From: Quillaja saponaria
Lineage: Eukaryota > Streptophyta > Magnoliopsida > Fabales > Quillajaceae
Reading direction: 5' to 3'
NCBI GenBank assembly: GCA_029379385.1
Contig: CM055612.1
Location: 19,096,001 to 19,160,000, forward strand
DNA length: 64,000 bases
Shown here: positions 1-10,752 of the stretch, one piece after another
How the letters are laid out: each line of letters opens with the position of its first letter
Numbering within the stretch: the stretch's first letter is position 1
The notes under the pieces: model-generated
Told to the model about the DNA's origin: nothing
Databases searched by the model: none
Seen by the model: only the letters and a program-made list of their open reading frames with translations
Position numbers and translations under genes: made by a program

Positions 1-889
1 ATTGAATTCTTAACAAATCATATCAATTTTGATGAGAATTCAAAATGAAAAAAATGATATAAAAATATGATTTAGAACGAATTGAATTTTTATGAAAAAT
101 AAATACCAAACAAAATATTTTAATCAAAATTTATTTAAAATAAATTAAATTTGACAATTTTTATAATTTCAAACACACTTTCTGGGCTTTCTTATCAATT
201 TGTTCTCACATAATTCCAAGTTTCCCAAGAATTATTTGTTTTCCACTGTACTAAATTGGTTCCCTTTGCGGTATGGTCCTTGAAAATTATTGCAAGAGAC
301 ATAGAAAAGTTAGTTTTGTCAGTTTTTGAGAAATTTCCCCATAAAGCTTTTTGAGAAAAGTCCAAAGATTCAATCTTTGTTAAATTTCTCAATGATTTTT
401 TGGGATAAAACCCACAGCCCTATTATTTGAAAGGTTAATTAATGGTGGTTATGGAAGAGTGGAGATATAGTGGTTATAAAGGAATCGTGATGGTGATGAG
501 GAAGAGAAAGAAAGAAAAAAAAAGTTTTAATACTTATTTTTTATTTTTTATATATGCCATGTGATTATTTTTATTAGTCATTTATATCTATGTGATGTCT
601 ACCTCATATTTTTCATTAGCCACATCACTACGTCAGCGTTAATTTGAACAACGCTTGACCTGAAGAACCCAATTGCATTAAACTAAACCCTAGAGGGACT
701 TAATTACAGTAATTGTAACCATAAAGATGAAAATGACTTAAATTTAAACTACATGACTAAAAGTATTATTTAACCTTTAAATTTTTAATTAAAAATTTCA
801 TGCCTTATTTATTTTTTTAAAATTAAAAATTAATTAAATGAAATAATTTTAGAAAACGGGTATCTACACTTTTATCTATCTATCTATAA
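1..889. repeat. Long direct repeat, copy R1 (probably cut by window edge)
   Basis: This stretch matches 3143-4018 almost base for base at a constant offset of about 3142, diverging just after the shared ATCTACACTTTTATCTAT near 889. It includes an AT-rich first 190 bp, an LRR-gene scrap on the minus strand (about 307-413), a purine-rich tract and a right part (about 540-790) that recurs inverted at 2463-2665. The right part, read inverted, begins like many plant MULE terminal repeats. I read it as a Mutator-like non-autonomous element or part of one. The copies do not have TG...CA ends, so they are not LTRs. The left boundary is not visible. Confidence 0.7.
307..413 (-). pseudogene. Captured leucine-rich-repeat gene fragment (R1)
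   Basis: The minus strand encodes a short run reading GFIPKK, LRNLTKIESLDFSQ, then a diverged remainder. This is the plant LRR consensus GxIPxSLxNLTxLESLDLSxNxLxGxIPQ found near the C-terminal LRRs of receptor-like proteins. It is an isolated scrap with a frame shift relative to the copy at 1167-1283, so it is not a gene. Its presence in every copy of the surrounding repeat suggests capture by a transposon. Confidence 0.5.
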
Positions 890-1083
890 ATCTATCTATT
901 TTCTATACTATATTGAAAGCCAAAGGATCCTTATATATGGTCTTCAACTTTATATATAAAATAATTAAAAATATAAAACTTACATTCTCTTTCTTAATTG
1001 CTATCCAATATTATCCTACCAGCTCACAAAAATTAAATATTTTTTATTAATATAAATTAATCTATATATATATTATCCTAAAA

Positions 1084-1173
1084 AACAAGTGACATACATA
1101 TGAATTTAAATATTTTTTGCATGATGAGAACAAGTGACATACATATGAATTTAAATATTTTTTGCATGATGGA
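1084..1173. repeat. Tandem duplication, 45-bp unit x2
   Basis: The unit starting AACAAGTGACATACATATG occurs at 1084 and again at 1129 with essentially no difference. It lies directly before the partial repeat copy R3. Confidence 0.85.
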
Positions 1174-1283
1174 AAAGTTAGTTTTGTTATTTTTTGAGAA
1201 ATTTTCCCGGAAAGTTTTTTTTTGAGAAAACTCCAAACCTCAACATTTGTTAAATTTCTGAATGATTTTGGGATAAAACCCAC
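1167..1283 (-). pseudogene. Captured leucine-rich-repeat gene fragment (R3)
   Basis: This is the best preserved of the three LRR scraps. The minus strand reads MGFIPKSFRNLTNVEV and, further on, KLSGKISQKITKLTF, fitting one full plant extracellular LRR (GxIPxSFxNLTxLExLDLSxNxLSGxIPQxLxxLTF). The frame stays open through the block. No start, signal peptide or further LRRs are present, so it is a fragment. Confidence 0.5.
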
Positions 1284-1660
1284 TGCCCAATTATTTGAAA
1301 GGTTAATTAATGGTGGTTATGGAAGGGTTGAGATAGGTGGATATGAAGGAATGGTGGTGGTGATGAGGAAGAGAGAGAAAGAAAAAAATTATTTAGTTTT
1401 AATAGTTTTTAAAATTTTTATATATATTATGTGATTATTTTTTAATTAGTGATCACTTAGATCTATGTGTTGTCCATCTTATATTCCCCGTTACCCACGT
1501 CTAACATTAATTATATCAAATTTAACCTTAGAATGACTCAATTACAAAAATTGAAATTATAAAGATAAAAATAAACTTATATCTAACTATAAGGGCTAAA
1601 AATATAATTTAATCTTTCAATTTTAAATTAAAATTAAAATTAAATTAAAATTAAAATAAT
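1167..1660. repeat. Partial copy R3 of the long repeat
   Basis: This segment matches about 300-830 of R1 with clear divergence, in the same orientation. It carries the LRR scrap, the GGTTAATTAATGGTGG block and the downstream GATGAGGAAGAGAGAG block. Its greater divergence suggests it is older than the R1/R2 pair. Confidence 0.65.
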
Positions 1661-2462
1661 TTATGCCATTTTTAGCCTCGTGGGGAATTCTTCATACATA
1701 ATTAGATTATTATGTAATTGTTCAAATTTCAAATTCTCTTTATTCTTAAGAAACGATATACTTCTTTTTCAAGAAAGAAAAAGGTGCAAAAGACTTCTGT
1801 TATATATTAAGTGCCAAACTCTTTAATTTAAAAATATTTTAGAGGGAGAAAAGCATCCTAAGAGGATCTCTTCATACATGTTTCTATAACAATATAAAAA
1901 AGATCCAAATCTAATTGTTCTAGACTTCTAATCTTTCAATTCAACTAATTTAAGCTATGAAGAAAGACTTTTCCTGGTCAAAAGAAGGGAGGCGAAAGAC
2001 TCAAACTTTCTCTCTTTTTGGGGTGACTAACCGTTCTTGGGTAAGTAGCAGGGTAGGGTACCCTTTGTTTTTTTTTTTCTTTCTTTCTTTCTTTTACTCT
2101 ATGTTTATAATTCTTTTTATTTCGTGGTGTCTATATAGTAAATTCTAATATTATTAACAGAGTGATACTTTACAATACATATAAGTAAGTAAATATCTTC
2201 TTTTGTGTTTAAGAGTGATAATTTAACATGATATCAATTTCCTGTTTTACGTGAAAGGGTTTCAATGTGACTTTCATGGTATTAACTCTCACATTACTAA
2301 CACAGTAAGAATTCATAATACATATACATAAATGAATTTTTTTCCCTCATTTTGAACCTTTATTGGTATCTTATAGTATCTAATATTGAATATTCAAAAT
2401 ACTATAATATTACTTCACCTAATACAATAATATATGCTTAGTTATCTAGCCAAATACGGTAC

Positions 2463-2665
2463 CTTTTAAATTTGGCTAAATTATACCTTTAATCTTTATG
2501 CTGCAATTAGGTTCTAAGATTTAATTTGATGCAACTGGGTCCCTTCTATTAAGTGTCGTTCAAATTAACACTGATGTAGTGATGTGCTTAACGAGATATG
2601 AGATGGATAACACGTGTGACATAAATTGCTAATAAAAAATAGCCATGTGGCATTTATAGAAATTA
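2463..2665. repeat. Inverted partial copy R4 (TIR-like block)
   Basis: Read on the minus strand, this stretch aligns with about 545-790 of R1, including shared words such as TTAATTTGAACRACRCTT and AGAACCYAATTGCA. R1 right part and R4 are therefore inverted relative to each other with about 1.7 kb between, as expected of the terminal inverted repeats of a MULE-type element. Confidence 0.55.
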
Positions 2666-3142
2666 AATTAAAAACTTAATTTTATTTTTAAAATAAGAAT
2701 ATAAAAAATAAAGAGGGAGAGTTTAAAATAAATTTATGTGAGAGTTCAATTAAATTAAATTTCTTTCATTTCAATTCAATTTAATTTAAATTATTTCTCA
2801 ATATTTGGAACAAATCATTTAAGTGATAGAATTAAATTGCATTATAGTGTTTGGAATATTATTATAATTAATATACTTCATTTCATTTAGTACTTTTATA
2901 AAATTACCCTTGCATTAGTAAAAAATAAAAAAAATTCATGCAAAAACAACTTAAATCATTAGTACAGGTCTAATACATTATAAGGAGGAAAGAGAAATGA
3001 GGGGAAGGGAAGGGAAAAGAAAGAAGAGATGAGATAAGATGAGAAATGGAGTAGGAAGAAGAAGGAGGGGTTTTGGTTTTTGAGATGTGGATATAAGGAG
3101 AAGTAAAAATAAATGGTATATATGTATTTTTAATATAATTAA

Positions 3143-4018
3143 ATTGGATTCTTAACAAATCATATCAATTTTGATGAGAATTCAAAATGAAAAAAATGAT
3201 ATAAAAATATGATTTAGAACGAATTGAATTTTTATGAAAAATAAATACCAAACAAAATATTTTAATCAAAATTTATTTAAAATAAATTAAATTTGACAAT
3301 TTTTATAATTTCGAACACACTTTCTGGGCTTTCTTATCAATTTGTTCCCACATAATTCCAAGTTTCCCAAGAATTATTTGTTTTCCACCGTACTAAATTG
3401 GTTCCCTTTGCGGTATGGTCCTCGAAAATTATTGCAAGAGACATAGAAAAGTTAGTTTTGTCAGTTTTTGAGAAATTTCCCCATAAAGCTTTTTGAGAAA
3501 AGTCCAAAGATTCAATATTTGTTAAATTTCTCAATGATTTTTTGGGATAAAACCCACAACCCTATTATTTGAAAGGTTAATTAATGGTGGTTATGGAAGA
3601 GTGGAGATATAGTGGTTATGAAGGAATCGTGATGGTGATGAGGAAGAGAAAGAAAGAAAAAAAAGTTTTAATACTTATTTTTTTTTTATATATGCCATGT
3701 GGTTATTTTTGTTAGTCATTTATACCTATGTGATGTCTACCTCATATTTTTCATTAGTCACGTCACCGCATCAGCGTTAATTTGAACAACGCTTGACCGG
3801 AAGAACCCAATTGCATTAAACTAAACCCTAGAGGGACTTAATTACAGTAATTGTAACCATAAGGACGAAAATGAACTTAAATTTAAACTACATGACTAAA
3901 AGTATTATTTAGCCTTTAAATTTTTAATTAAAAATTTCATGCCTTATTTATTTTTTTTAAATTAAAAATTAATTAAATGAAATAATTTTAGAAAACGGGT
4001 ATCTACACTTTTATCTAT
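3143..4018. repeat. Long direct repeat, copy R2
   Basis: This is the second near-identical copy of R1, ending at CTTTTATCTAT immediately before the pararetroviral fragment that begins near 4025. The high similarity to R1 suggests a recent duplication. Confidence 0.7.
3449..3555 (-). pseudogene. Captured leucine-rich-repeat gene fragment (R2)
   Basis: This is the same LRR scrap as at 307-413, with the same frame damage (LRNLTNIESLDFSQ preserved, GxIPQ part shifted). It duplicated with the repeat and has no independent gene structure. Confidence 0.45.
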
Positions 4019-4024
4019 TTTTTT

Positions 4025-5798
4025 TAATGAAACTACTATTCATGTTCAGCAAGATCATGAAACTCCTAGGTTATATTATGGTACAGAAATCTGTACTTTA
4101 AAAGAAAAAGTAAAACCTAAGAAAAACTATAAACAAGAGTTTGAAGCTATAAAAGAAATTATAGAATATTGAAAAAGTCGTTATATCAAAGAACATGATA
4201 TAACAGAAAGAAACAAATTAGTAAGTATGATGCAAGATTTATTTGTTCAGAACGAACATTTAATGAAGCAAAATAATTATGAAATATTATTAAATGTTTC
4301 TGATAACGAAAGTGATTCTAGTCCAGAGTCATTTACATTTGAAAATATAATCACAATAAGTGATGATAGTTCAGACACCTCTGAAGATGAAAAAATATTT
4401 TAGATCTGAAATAAAAGGTAAAAGAAAGGTTGAAGAACCAGATCATTTAGATCTAGATTCTGAAACAAAAGTCTATTCTCAGAAAGAGATAGATGAACTA
4501 AAAGAAGAAGATGATAGAAAACCTTCAACTTCTGAAATACCTACAGTCTCTAGAAAAGATGACTTAAATAAACAAAATGTAGCAGTCAATGGGACATATT
4601 TGGATTTGATAAATATTCCTATTAAAGACTATGAAAAAATCATAGATGAATGGGCACAGTCATTGTCCATCGTTATAACAAATTATAGAACCTCTTGGTC
4701 TAAAGAAAAATTTTTAGACTTCATAGCAGGAACGTTGCAAAGAGACACTTTGCAATTTCTTAGAAAATGGAAATGTTCTATAAAAGGAAAGGAATAGCCC
4801 AGAAAAATGGATTACTTGAAACTTTTAATAGTTTTGATAAAATCCTACAAGAATTCGTAAATATAATAAAGAAAGAATTTTGTGGATATATGGATCCTCA
4901 AAACCTAAAGTCAGAAGTAAACTATACTTTGACTAAAATAAAATTATGTGATATAAGGAAATTAGAAAATTTCTCTAAACAATTTCAAAAATACTATCAT
5001 AAGTTAGATGCTATTGAGTCAGAATTTTGGTTTAATCAGTATTTTCATAAGTTACCTCCTCCTTGGGATGAATTGTGTAACAACACATATACTCTTTTTT
5101 TAGAAAAAAACTAATGGAGAAGACATTATAGGTAATAGAGTTAAGTATGCTATTAGGCAAGTCTTAGATCACTGTCTAACTACTAAAGCGACTAAACAAG
5201 TCAAGAAACAAGTAGGTGACAGATACTGCACCAGAATTCTCAAAGATGATTAGGAATTTGGATGTGACAAGTCTAAACCAAAAAGGTTTACTTGGAAAAA
5301 TGGAAGAAAAAATATCCAAGAAAGTTTAAGTCACATAAAAAATATGTTAGACGACAAAAGAAAACATGGAAACCTAGAAAAGGTTGTAAGTGTTACATTT
5401 GTAACGAAGCAGGTCATTATGCCCCACAATGTCTTAATAAAGGAAGAAGTAGAAAGAAAATGATAAAAATGCTAGAAGAAAATGAACTAGAAATTTGTTA
5501 CGGAGAAGAAATCTCTGATAATGAATCTATATTATATGAAATCACTAGTGAAGAAGAAAGTTCAGATAATGAATCAGAATTTTCTTTTATGTTTCAAGAA
5601 GTCCCTAATTCTGAACAACAAGTTACAAAATTAGGAGATATAATAAAAGAAGATATGCAGATAGAAGAATCTTCTTTAAGGATAGGAAATCCTACAAAGA
5701 AAGAAATCTATAAGATATCTAAATTCAACTTCTGGAGTGTTAGACATTTTGAGCAGTTCTCAGGAAATACTACTGCTAAAGCCTCAGCAGAAGGATAA
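4025..5798 (+). pseudogene. Pararetroviral coat protein (gag-like), broken
   Basis: The homologue is the caulimovirid capsid protein. An acidic N-terminal part (Ser/Asp/Glu-rich around 4300-4400) is followed by a core region (4400-5110) ending in a KLPPPWDEL motif of the type seen in caulimovirid capsids, then a very basic stretch and a zinc knuckle CX2CX4HX4C (5390-5435, Cys-Tyr-Ile-Cys ... Gly-His-Tyr ... Cys). An acidic Glu/Ser tail follows, as is usual for these coat proteins. The ORF is broken by an in-frame TGA near 4170, a TAG near 4400, a frame change near 4795, and further stops near 5112 and 5250. Its true start lies upstream of the preserved fragment. Confidence 0.8.
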
Positions 5799-6500
5799 GT
5801 CGAATTAAACATATTTGACTTAGATAAAATTAAGAGACTTAAGAAAAAGTTTCCTAAAATTAGATAAATCCATATAGGGATAATCCAGATAGAAATAAAA
5901 GCATTATTTCGTCAAGGAATAGATACCCCTATCTTAACCATCCTGTATGACAATAGGTTAAATGACCCTATGAAAGCCCTCATAGGAGGAATCCAATATA
6001 ATCTAGTCACAGGAGTAGTTTGGTTTAAAATCAAGCCAAATTATTTTATATCTATTAATGATCCTAATATTCAGAATTCTTTAAAACTTAGAATTCAAAC
6101 TAAGAATATAGAAATGATAGAAAATAGTAATGATTTAGCCATAGAATGGAAATCCATCTATGAGTTAACCAATTTACCTCAAACATCAACTAGAGAAGTT
6201 GATAAAAGGTTTGTAGAAATATTTGAGCCATGTGGGTTTAATTCAGAAATTCAACCACGACTGATAAATTGGAAGGATCTAGAAATACCTTCTGATTGGT
6301 TAATAACAGACTTGACTGAAAATAAGGAACAAAGAAATGTTCAACCTATAGAATTCCAAGCCTCAGGAAGTAATATCTACTTTAGAGATAGAAGATCATT
6401 CAGTAGTAGTCAACCAAGATTAAATCCTAATATAAGTTTCATAAGTCAAAGTCAAAGAGAAAGTCAAGAAGATCAATTCTCTGAAGAAATCAGTATGGGA
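5799..6500 (+). pseudogene. Pararetroviral movement protein (30K family), broken
   Basis: The region encodes the conserved core of caulimovirid cell-to-cell movement proteins: an IHIGxIQxxIKALF block, then GIDTPI, then DNRLNDPMKALIGGIQ, then a FKIKPN block. These proteins form or line tubules through plasmodesmata. An in-frame TAG near 5865 separates the first part. From about 5970 the frame stays open into the protease. Position is notable: it lies after, not before, the zinc-knuckle coat protein. The C-terminal part (about 6300-6500) is Ser/Gln-rich and probably a linker. Confidence 0.75.
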
Positions 6501-7455
6501 AATAATCAAAGAATAATAAATTCTAATATTAATTTTTCAATACTTCCAGGATCAAATAGTTCTTCAAGAAATGAAGAATTAAATACTATAATAGTATCTC
6601 AGTTACTAATTGGAGAAAATAAAGACATTATTTTTTCTCATCAAAATAAAAAGAAATATAATTATATGTTAGGTAATTTTAATTTCTCAGGATATAAACC
6701 ATATCAATTAGATGTTTTGATTGATACAGGTGCTACAACAAGTACTTGTAGAGTTAATGCTTTGCCTATAGAAAAATGGGTAATAATGAAGCATCAAATA
6801 TTAGCAAAAGGAATAGATGGCAAAGAAACTGTTATCGAATACAAAGCTAAAAATATACCAATATGGTTAGGAATATTATGTTTTCCTTTGTTGCATGGTG
6901 ATATGTTACTAGGAAATAATTTCCTACATAAATATTTTCCTTTAAAATTAAATAATAATTGCTTAGAATTATCTCTGAATAATTCTAGAATACCTATACC
7001 TATACTTGTAGAACATAAGTATAGATGTGACAAATGATTTGAACCTTTTAATAAGAAAGGAGAAATTAAAACCTTAGAAACTTCACATTAGTTATACAGA
7101 CAGTTAGAACCAAATTTTAGTGAAGACCCTTTAAGATTATGGGAAATAAATCCTAGATATTGTAATCTAAGATTAAGTGATCCCAATAAAATAATTAGAG
7201 TTAAATATATGGTCTATACTAAACAAGACATAGACGAATTTAAGATTCAAATAAAAGAACTATTAGACAAAGGATTAATAGAATCAACTACTAATCCTCA
7301 TTATAGTCCAGCTTTTATGGTAAGAAACCACTCTGAAGTAAAAAGAGGAAAAGCTAGGATGGTCATCAACTATAAAAGATTAAATCAAAATCTTGAATTT
7401 GATGGTTATTTTATTCCTAGAAATGATGTTCTTATTAATTAAATTAGACATGCTA
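6500..7455 (+). pseudogene. Pararetroviral aspartic protease and start of reverse transcriptase, truncated
   Basis: The retropepsin active site reads LIDTGATTS at about 6718-6744, so the catalytic Asp is kept. The protease frame ends with a TGA at 7035, where the other copy continues. The RT start follows (7209-7442), with the conserved LLDKGLIE, AFMVRNHSE and GKARMVINYKRLN blocks. The sequence then stops at 7455, before the YxDD box, at the junction with fragment B. In a virus this polyprotein would carry protease, RT and RNase H for reverse transcription in the cytoplasm. Confidence 0.8.
7062..7455 (+). repeat. Left arm of EPRV inverted repeat
   Basis: This segment is the inverted counterpart of 10358-10751. 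By eye the arms differ at only a few percent of positions over about 394 bp. They are separated by about 2.9 kb of minus-strand viral sequence, the result of two viral fragments joined tail to tail. Confidence 0.8.
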
Positions 7456-7466
7456 AACTACTTCAA

Positions 7467-7478
7467 GCTCTGATACCA
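7467..7478 (-). promoter_or_regulatory. tRNA-Met primer-binding site of EPRV fragment B
   Basis: The minus strand reads TGGTATCAGAGC, the 12-nt complement to the 3' end of plant initiator tRNA-Met used to prime minus-strand DNA synthesis in Caulimoviridae. Viral homology stops about 10 nt beyond it, so the integration junction sits at the natural start of minus-strand DNA. Confidence 0.8.
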
Positions 7479-7880
7479 TTTACTAAACGAGCTGCGGAAT
7501 GTTGAGGATCTTGAAGGGAGAGATAAGGTGTATACTAGATGGTGAGGGAGAGAAGTATTAAAACAGAGAAAATAAGAAATTCTAAGATATCCTATAATGC
7601 CCAAGCATCAACCTATTTAAAGAAAAAATTTAACAAACATCATTATTACATTAGGTAAACAGATAAGAAGGAATCTCCTTTAATTGCTGTAAAGAAGATT
7701 GCTTTTTGCTAAAGGTGGATATGCATTATCTCTTTAGCTAAGGTGTTCCTTTTTTGAAAGTGACTTGTCATCTGTTCAGATAGAGACTTGCCATCTTTAA
7801 GTTGTTGGAATGCTGACTCATCAACTTTCTGTCTTTTTCAGGAAATGACTACTCAGTTTTCGGTGGTGGAGATGTCGTTG
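7479..7880 (-). promoter_or_regulatory. EPRV promoter and leader region (fragment B)
   Basis: This AT-rich non-coding part lies between the downstream ORF and the primer-binding site and aligns with 57614-57987. The TATA position is degraded here (minus-strand TTTAAATAGG near 7611-7620, against TATAAATA in the other copy). Upstream, short words such as GACTTGYCATCT and GACTCATC recur, resembling the repeated enhancer-type modules of caulimovirid promoters. Confidence 0.5.
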
Positions 7881-9372
7881 TCATGGTTCCATCATGTTGT
7901 CAATGTTGTGTTCTGTAACACTGTCATACTTGTTGGCACCATCACTCCTGCTACAAGCACTGTTTGCTCTGTCTGCAAGATTGAAATCCATTTCTGCATC
8001 AGAAATAAGATCTTCAGAGCCTTCTACCTCAAAGAGTCTGATTTTTCTGAGAATTTAATCACAAATATCTATCTGCTCTTTGGATCTGCTGTACTGGACT
8101 GGTAGGACTGTAGTAAAAATTCTTTTTTCATATAAGATTTTAAAGAAGTCTTCACTTAAAATAAAATCTGCCTTTCTGACAAGCTGGCCGAGACATTTAA
8201 TATAATATTGATCTCCTGATATAGTCTATCTGATTAGGAGAGTTTGATCATCTTCTGAAAGGTCGAAATCAGAATCTAATATCTTGCTTAGATCAAATAT
8301 CTGAAAAGGTTGATAGAATTTTTCTCTTTGAAAATATCCCATCATACTGGTTATAGAAAGGGTATACAAATTTATTGACTCGTCTTCCATGATGGAATGA
8401 AGGATCATGGTTTTGAGAAAAGAACTTAGTCCTGAAAGTTTTTCAAATTTATCCTTTTCTAGGATAATGGTTCCAACGAATCTCATCTCAACACTTTCTA
8501 TGTCAATACTTTCATAGGAACTGAAAGATAATTTTGGGATATTAATTTTCCAGTAATGAGTAGGAATATGAATATTAAAGGAAAATTGTTCTAATTTTTC
8601 CATTAATTTGAAATGATGAGCATTGTCTATGCTGCTGGTAATTTTGAAAGATAACTCTGTTGGGAGAATCATCTTGGATTTTTCATAGAGACTAATTCTC
8701 TTGACTTTTTGAAATACTAGATCATCGTCTGTTTGACTTCCCAATAGTTCAGATAATTCAAGAATAGTGTTAATTTGTTCAAAATTAACATGCTTGTCCC
8801 AATTAACTTCTTTGAACACCTTTTTAATGAGAAATTTAAAGTTCTTGAAGACATTAGTTTGATTAACTAATTCTTTTGCAAGCTTTTCCATATATTTTCT
8901 AAAAACTGATTTTTTTCTCAAGAATATGGGATTTACATATTCCATTTAACAGTTCATATAGATTTTCTGGTAAGCCTGGGTTAAAGAAATCTAAAACTTG
9001 CTTAGCTTCTTCCTTCTTTTCTTGAATGACTAATTTTTCTGCCTTTTTCACTGTTTGTGAATAGGCCATAGGTTGACTCAACGGATTTTGTGAGTATTGT
9101 ATGTATTGTGGAGGTTGGTATGGTATTTGAGGTGGTTGTATGTATAGTGGTCTACTATATATAGAGTGAGGATTATACCTGAAATATGCTGGCTGCATAA
9201 TTTCATTGACAGGGGTATTTTGTCTGCTTGTGGACTGTCCTTGTCTAGGAATCCTGTTAGCACTTGAGGATTGTCCTGATTTATGATTGATCCTTGCTTT
9301 TGGCTTGACAGTTGTCCATTCACCTGGTGATTCGAATAAAGGCTTTTTTCCTTTATCCTTTTCCTGGCTCAT
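7881..9372 (-). pseudogene. EPRV downstream ORF (position of the transactivator), broken
   Basis: This ORF starts at ATG 9372 with MSQEKDKGKK and overlaps the end of the RNase H frame by 20 nt. The N-terminal 100 residues are rich in Pro, Gln and Tyr (low complexity); the C-terminal part is mixed alpha/beta in composition. It holds an EWTTVKPK motif and a conserved block SLYEKSKMI...PTELSFKI. Fragment B has a 1-nt insertion in an A-run near 8910 and an in-frame TAG at about 8226 where the other copy has Gln. I do not recognise a domain. By position it matches the transactivator/viroplasmin gene of cavemo- and solendoviruses or ORF2 of florendoviruses. Confidence 0.6.
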
Positions 9373-10752
9373 ACCTACTTAAGAAATCTGCAAGAAAATT
9401 TTTGTTACCTTTGATATGTTCTATATCAAAAGAATATTGACATATATAATTATACCATCGAATCCTTCTTGGATTTTCTTCTCATTTTCTTGATTTTAGG
9501 AAATTCTTTACTGATTGATTATCAGTACGAATAAGAAATTTTTCTGGTGCAAGAAAAATATGGAATCTCTTTATGCCTTTTTTTATAGCTAAAAGTTATT
9601 TCTCGTAAATAATATAATTGATTTTATTGGGCTTAAACTTTCCTAAATTATAGCTACAAATTTTTTCTTCTTTGTTTACTATAGTTTTTAATACTGCACC
9701 CCAGTGTTCTTCACTGGCATCAGTTTCTAATATTAGTTTATCTTCTTGTTTAGGAAAATAAACTCAAGGGAGATTTTTTATCTCATCCTTTATAGACTTA
9801 ATTATTAAAGAATCACTTTCTTTCCAAAAGAATTGTTTATTCTTTTTTAGTTTTTCTAATAAAGGTTTTTCCTTTTTGGATAAATCTTTTATAAAATTTC
9901 TACCATAATTTAATATTCCTAAAAAAATTTGTAGTTGTTTTTTGTCTACAATGTTGTTAGGAAAATCTTTAATTTTTACAAGAATATGATCTTGTAATTG
10001 AATTCCATTAGGACTTAGTTTTAATCCTGAGAATTCTATTTCTATCTTTTTAGGACTCAAGATAATTCCATTGTTTATGAAAATATCTCTAACTTTTTTT
10101 AAATGAGTTCTATGTTCTGTTTCTGTTTTAGAAAAGACAAGAACATCATCTATGTAGACCAGACAAAAATCTTTAATGTTTTTAAAAAGGTTGTCCATCC
10201 ATCTTTGGAATATTTGTGGAGCATTACCTAAACCGAAGGGCATAACGGTCCATTGGTAATGTCTGTATGGAGCACTAAAAGCTGTCAATGGCTTTGACTC
10301 TTCTGTTAGCTTTATCTGCCAAAAACCTGATTTACAATCAAATTTACTAAAATATTTAGCATGTCTAATTTGATTAATAAGAACATCATTTCTAGGAATA
10401 TAATAACCATCAAATTCAAGATTTTGATTTAATCTTTTGTAGTTGATGACCATCCTAGCTTTTCCTCTTTTTACTTCAGAGTGGTTTCTTACCATAAAAG
10501 CTGGACTAGAATGAGGACTAGTAGTTGATTCTATTAATCCTTTGTCTAATAGTTCTTTTATTTGAATCTTAAATTCGTCTATGTCTTGTTTAGTATAGAT
10601 CATAGGTTTAACTCTAATTATTTTATTGGGATCACTTAATCTTAGATTACAATATCTAGGATTTATTTCCCATAATCTTAAAGGGTCTTCACTAAAATTT
10701 GGTTTTAACTGTCTGTATAACCAATGTGAAGTTTATAAGGTTTGAATTTCTC
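9353..10752 (-). pseudogene. Pararetroviral reverse transcriptase and RNase H, broken
   Basis: On the minus strand the RT fingers and palm are intact from about 10603 to 9764: GKARMVINYKRLN, FSKFDCKSGFWQI, MPFGLGNAPQIFQRWMD and the catalytic YIDD (about 10154-10165), followed by the thumb/connection. A TGA near 9762 interrupts. RNase H follows in the same frame, with TDASEEHWGAV and RTDNQS blocks, and another stop occurs near 9600. The frame ends at 9353, inside the next ORF. Upstream, the protease is missing. It is a decayed copy of the enzyme that copies pregenomic RNA into DNA. Confidence 0.85.
10358..10751 (-). repeat. Right arm of EPRV inverted repeat
   Basis: This is the inverted counterpart of 7062-7455, covering the same part of the RT gene. 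Confidence 0.8.

Larger units (their letters stand above)
4025..7455 (+). mobile_element. Endogenous caulimovirid fragment A (coat protein to RT start)
   Basis: This plus-strand pararetroviral fragment has, in order, a coat-protein region with a CCHC knuckle, a 30K-type movement protein, an aspartic protease and the start of reverse transcriptase. It aligns with the minus-strand copy at 57602-64000 in the same order, at roughly 85-90 percent by eye. It is cut at both ends: it begins inside the coat-protein ORF directly after R2, and stops inside RT at 7455, where an oppositely oriented fragment is joined. Several stops and frame breaks make it non-coding as a virus. Confidence 0.85.
7456..10752 (-). 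mobile_element. Endogenous caulimovirid fragment B (RT to primer-binding site)
   Basis: Read on the minus strand, this fragment contains RT, RNase H, a downstream ORF, a promoter/leader region and the tRNA-Met primer-binding site, ending about 10 nt past that site at the junction with fragment A. Its upstream end lies near 10752, inside the protease/RT region, followed by non-viral sequence. The frames contain stops. Confidence 0.85.

Noticed and set aside
1..4018. R1 and R2 as LTRs of a 4-kb retrotransposon
   Set aside because: Ends lack TG...CA, there is no primer site or polypurine tract beside them, and partial and inverted copies fit a MULE-type element better.
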